A stretch of 5,685 bases of DNA. It comes from Deltaproteobacteria bacterium. GTDB lineage: Bacteria > Desulfobacterota > Desulfobulbia > Desulfobulbales > BM004. The notes beneath the pieces were generated by a model. The model saw only the letters and a list, made by a program, of their open reading frames with translations, was not told the DNA's origin and made no database searches. The stretch spans positions 1 to 5,685 of the forward strand of contig JAFDCC010000090.1 in assembly GCA_019312985.1 (NCBI GenBank), given 5' to 3'. Position 1 is the stretch's first letter, and every line of letters begins with the position of its first letter. The position numbers and the translations under genes were made by a program. Of the stretch, positions 4,647-5,685 are shown piece by piece.

Positions 4647-5685
4647 ATGGATAAAGGAAACCGCTACAACAGGAGAAAGTTTATCAGGCACTGTTTCATG
4701 GGAGGCTGCGGCCTGGCCCTTTCCGCCTACACCCTCAATGACCTTGTCGGTCAGGAGAAAAAAACGGGCCTGCGGGTCGGTTTCCGCAACGACGGCCCGG
4801 AGAAGCTCTGGAGGTGGTCCCGTGAGGCCATGTGGTACGAAAGCAGCGGTTCCCTCATCCAGTGCACCCTGTGCCCGCACGCATGCATCCTGGGTGAGAA
4901 CGATCGCGGCTTCTGCCGGACCAGGGTGGTCAAGGAAAAAAAGCTGCACACCATTGCCTACGGCAATCCTTGTGCCGTCCACCTGGACCCCATGGAAAAA
5001 AAGCCACTCTACCACTTCCTTCCCGGCCAGCCGATACTGTCGATTGCCACCGCAGGCTGCAATCTCCGCTGTCTCAACTGTCAGAACTGGCAGATTTCGC
5101 AAGCCAGGCCGGAGGACGTCCTCAACCAGGACCTGCCGCCGGAGATTCTGGTCCGCCGGGTAGCAGCCGACAAGGTCCCTGCCATTGCCTACACCTATTC
5201 CGACCCCCTGATCTATTACGAGTATGTCTATGACAGCGCCAGCCTGGCAAAAGAGCATAACATCCGCAACGTCCTCGTCACCGCCGGCTATATCCGGGAA
5301 AAACCCCTGCGGCAGCTTTGCCGGGTAACCGATGCGGCCAACATCGACCTCAAGGGGTTTTCCGACAGGTTCTACAAAAAGGTCACCGGCTCCACCCTGG
5401 CCCCCGTCCTTCAGAGCCTGAAAACTGCGAGGGAAGAGGGGGTCTGGGTCGAGGTCACCCGCCTCCTTGTGCCGACCCTGTCCGACGACATGGAGGACAT
5501 CAGGGCTATGTGCGACTGGCTCGCTGAAGCACTCGGACCGGATACGCCCCTGCACCTCTCGCGCTTTCACCCCCAGTACAAACTCCAGCACCTGCCCCTC
5601 ACCCCGGTTGATACGATGCACCGGGCCTATGAAACGGCAAAGTACGCCGGGCTTCACTACGTCTACGTCGGCAACCTTCCCGGCA
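4647..5685 (+). CDS. amrS: AmmeMemoRadiSam system radical SAM enzyme, with twin-arginine N-terminus (3' end outside window)
   Basis: ATG 4647 opens a frame that stays open to the right edge, 346 residues in view and nearly complete for the family. The radical SAM [4Fe-4S] motif is C138-NLR-C142-LN-C145 in TAGCNLRCLNCQNW. It is preceded by the family's N-terminal CTLCPHAC...GFC group (C73, C76, C80, C90) and LYHFLPG. Downstream come YTYSDP (176-188 region), VTAGYI, NIDLKGFSDRFYKKVTG, LLVPTLSDD, SRFHPQYK and YVYVGNLPG. These match the PflA-like AmmeMemoRadiSam enzymes, which co-occur with Memo-like and AMMECR1 proteins; their reaction is unknown to me. Residues 8-14 (NRRKFIR) followed by a hydrophobic stretch look like a Tat signal or anchor, unexpected for an oxygen-sensitive SAM enzyme. 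Compared with the usual forms I recall, SDP replaces NEP and AGY replaces NGY. The start has AGGA 11 bases upstream, inside the preceding gene, so translation is probably coupled. The Memo and AMMECR1 partners are not in the window. Confidence 0.9.
   Translation, partial: MDKGNRYNRRKFIRHCFMGGCGLALSAYTLNDLVGQEKKTGLRVGFRNDGPEKLWRWSREAMWYESSGSLIQCTLCPHACILGENDRGFCRTRVVKEKKLHTIAYGNPCAVHLDPMEKKPLYHFLPGQPILSIATAGCNLRCLNCQNWQISQARPEDVLNQDLPPEILVRRVAADKVPAIAYTYSDPLIYYEYVYDSASLAKEHNIRNVLVTAGYIREKPLRQLCRVTDAANIDLKGFSDRFYKKVTGSTLAPVLQSLKTAREEGVWVEVTRLLVPTLSDDMEDIRAMCDWLAEALGPDTPLHLSRFHPQYKLQHLPLTPVDTMHRAYETAKYAGLHYVYVGNLPG

Noticed and set aside
4608..5657. Long open frame (349 codons) on the minus strand opposite amrS
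   Set aside because: The plus strand encodes an unmistakable radical SAM protein here with CxxxCxxC and family motifs; the antisense frame has no recognisable features.

Overview
The window (5,685 bases, GC-rich) looks like chromosomal DNA from a Gram-negative anaerobe. The closest impression is Desulfobacterota / former Deltaproteobacteria. That rests on three inferences: a multi-membrane-span spermidine-synthase-like protein of a kind I associate with that group, a NapH-type membrane polyferredoxin module, and an AmmeMemoRadiSam radical SAM enzyme. No rRNA, marker gene or database search supports the placement. I saw no tRNA, rRNA, CRISPR array, transposase or long repeat.

Layout. 3-1103 (+): one open frame running in from the left edge. 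From about base 210 it encodes the C-terminal two thirds of a major facilitator superfamily (MFS) exporter. The first ~70 codons are hydrophilic, do not look like MFS and have a different lysine codon preference, so the left end looks like a junction (recombination or assembly chimera). 1118-1438 (-): a small unrecognised protein with a C-terminal membrane anchor, convergent with the MFS gene across a 14-base gap. 1439-1654: a divergent control region holding a weak -24/-12-like promoter toward the small gene, a weak sigma70-like promoter toward the right, and a 10-codon upstream ORF whose stop overlaps the next start (ATGA). 1655-4642 (+): a 995-residue membrane protein made of a duplicated membrane domain flanking a spermidine-synthase fold, followed by a NapH-like Fe-S membrane module. 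4647-5685 (+, runs off the window): an AmmeMemoRadiSam radical SAM enzyme (amrS) with a twin-arginine motif at its N-terminus.

How they may work together. The large fusion and amrS are separated by 4 bases and are almost certainly co-transcribed and translationally coupled. One has a nucleoside/SAM-type binding fold plus a membrane electron-transfer module. The other is a SAM-cleaving enzyme that needs an electron donor and may be membrane-targeted. The most interesting hypothesis is that they form a membrane-associated redox/SAM system, in which the polyferredoxin module feeds electrons to the radical SAM enzyme. The sequence suggests this but does not prove it. The MFS gene and the small anchored protein show no evident functional tie to that pair.
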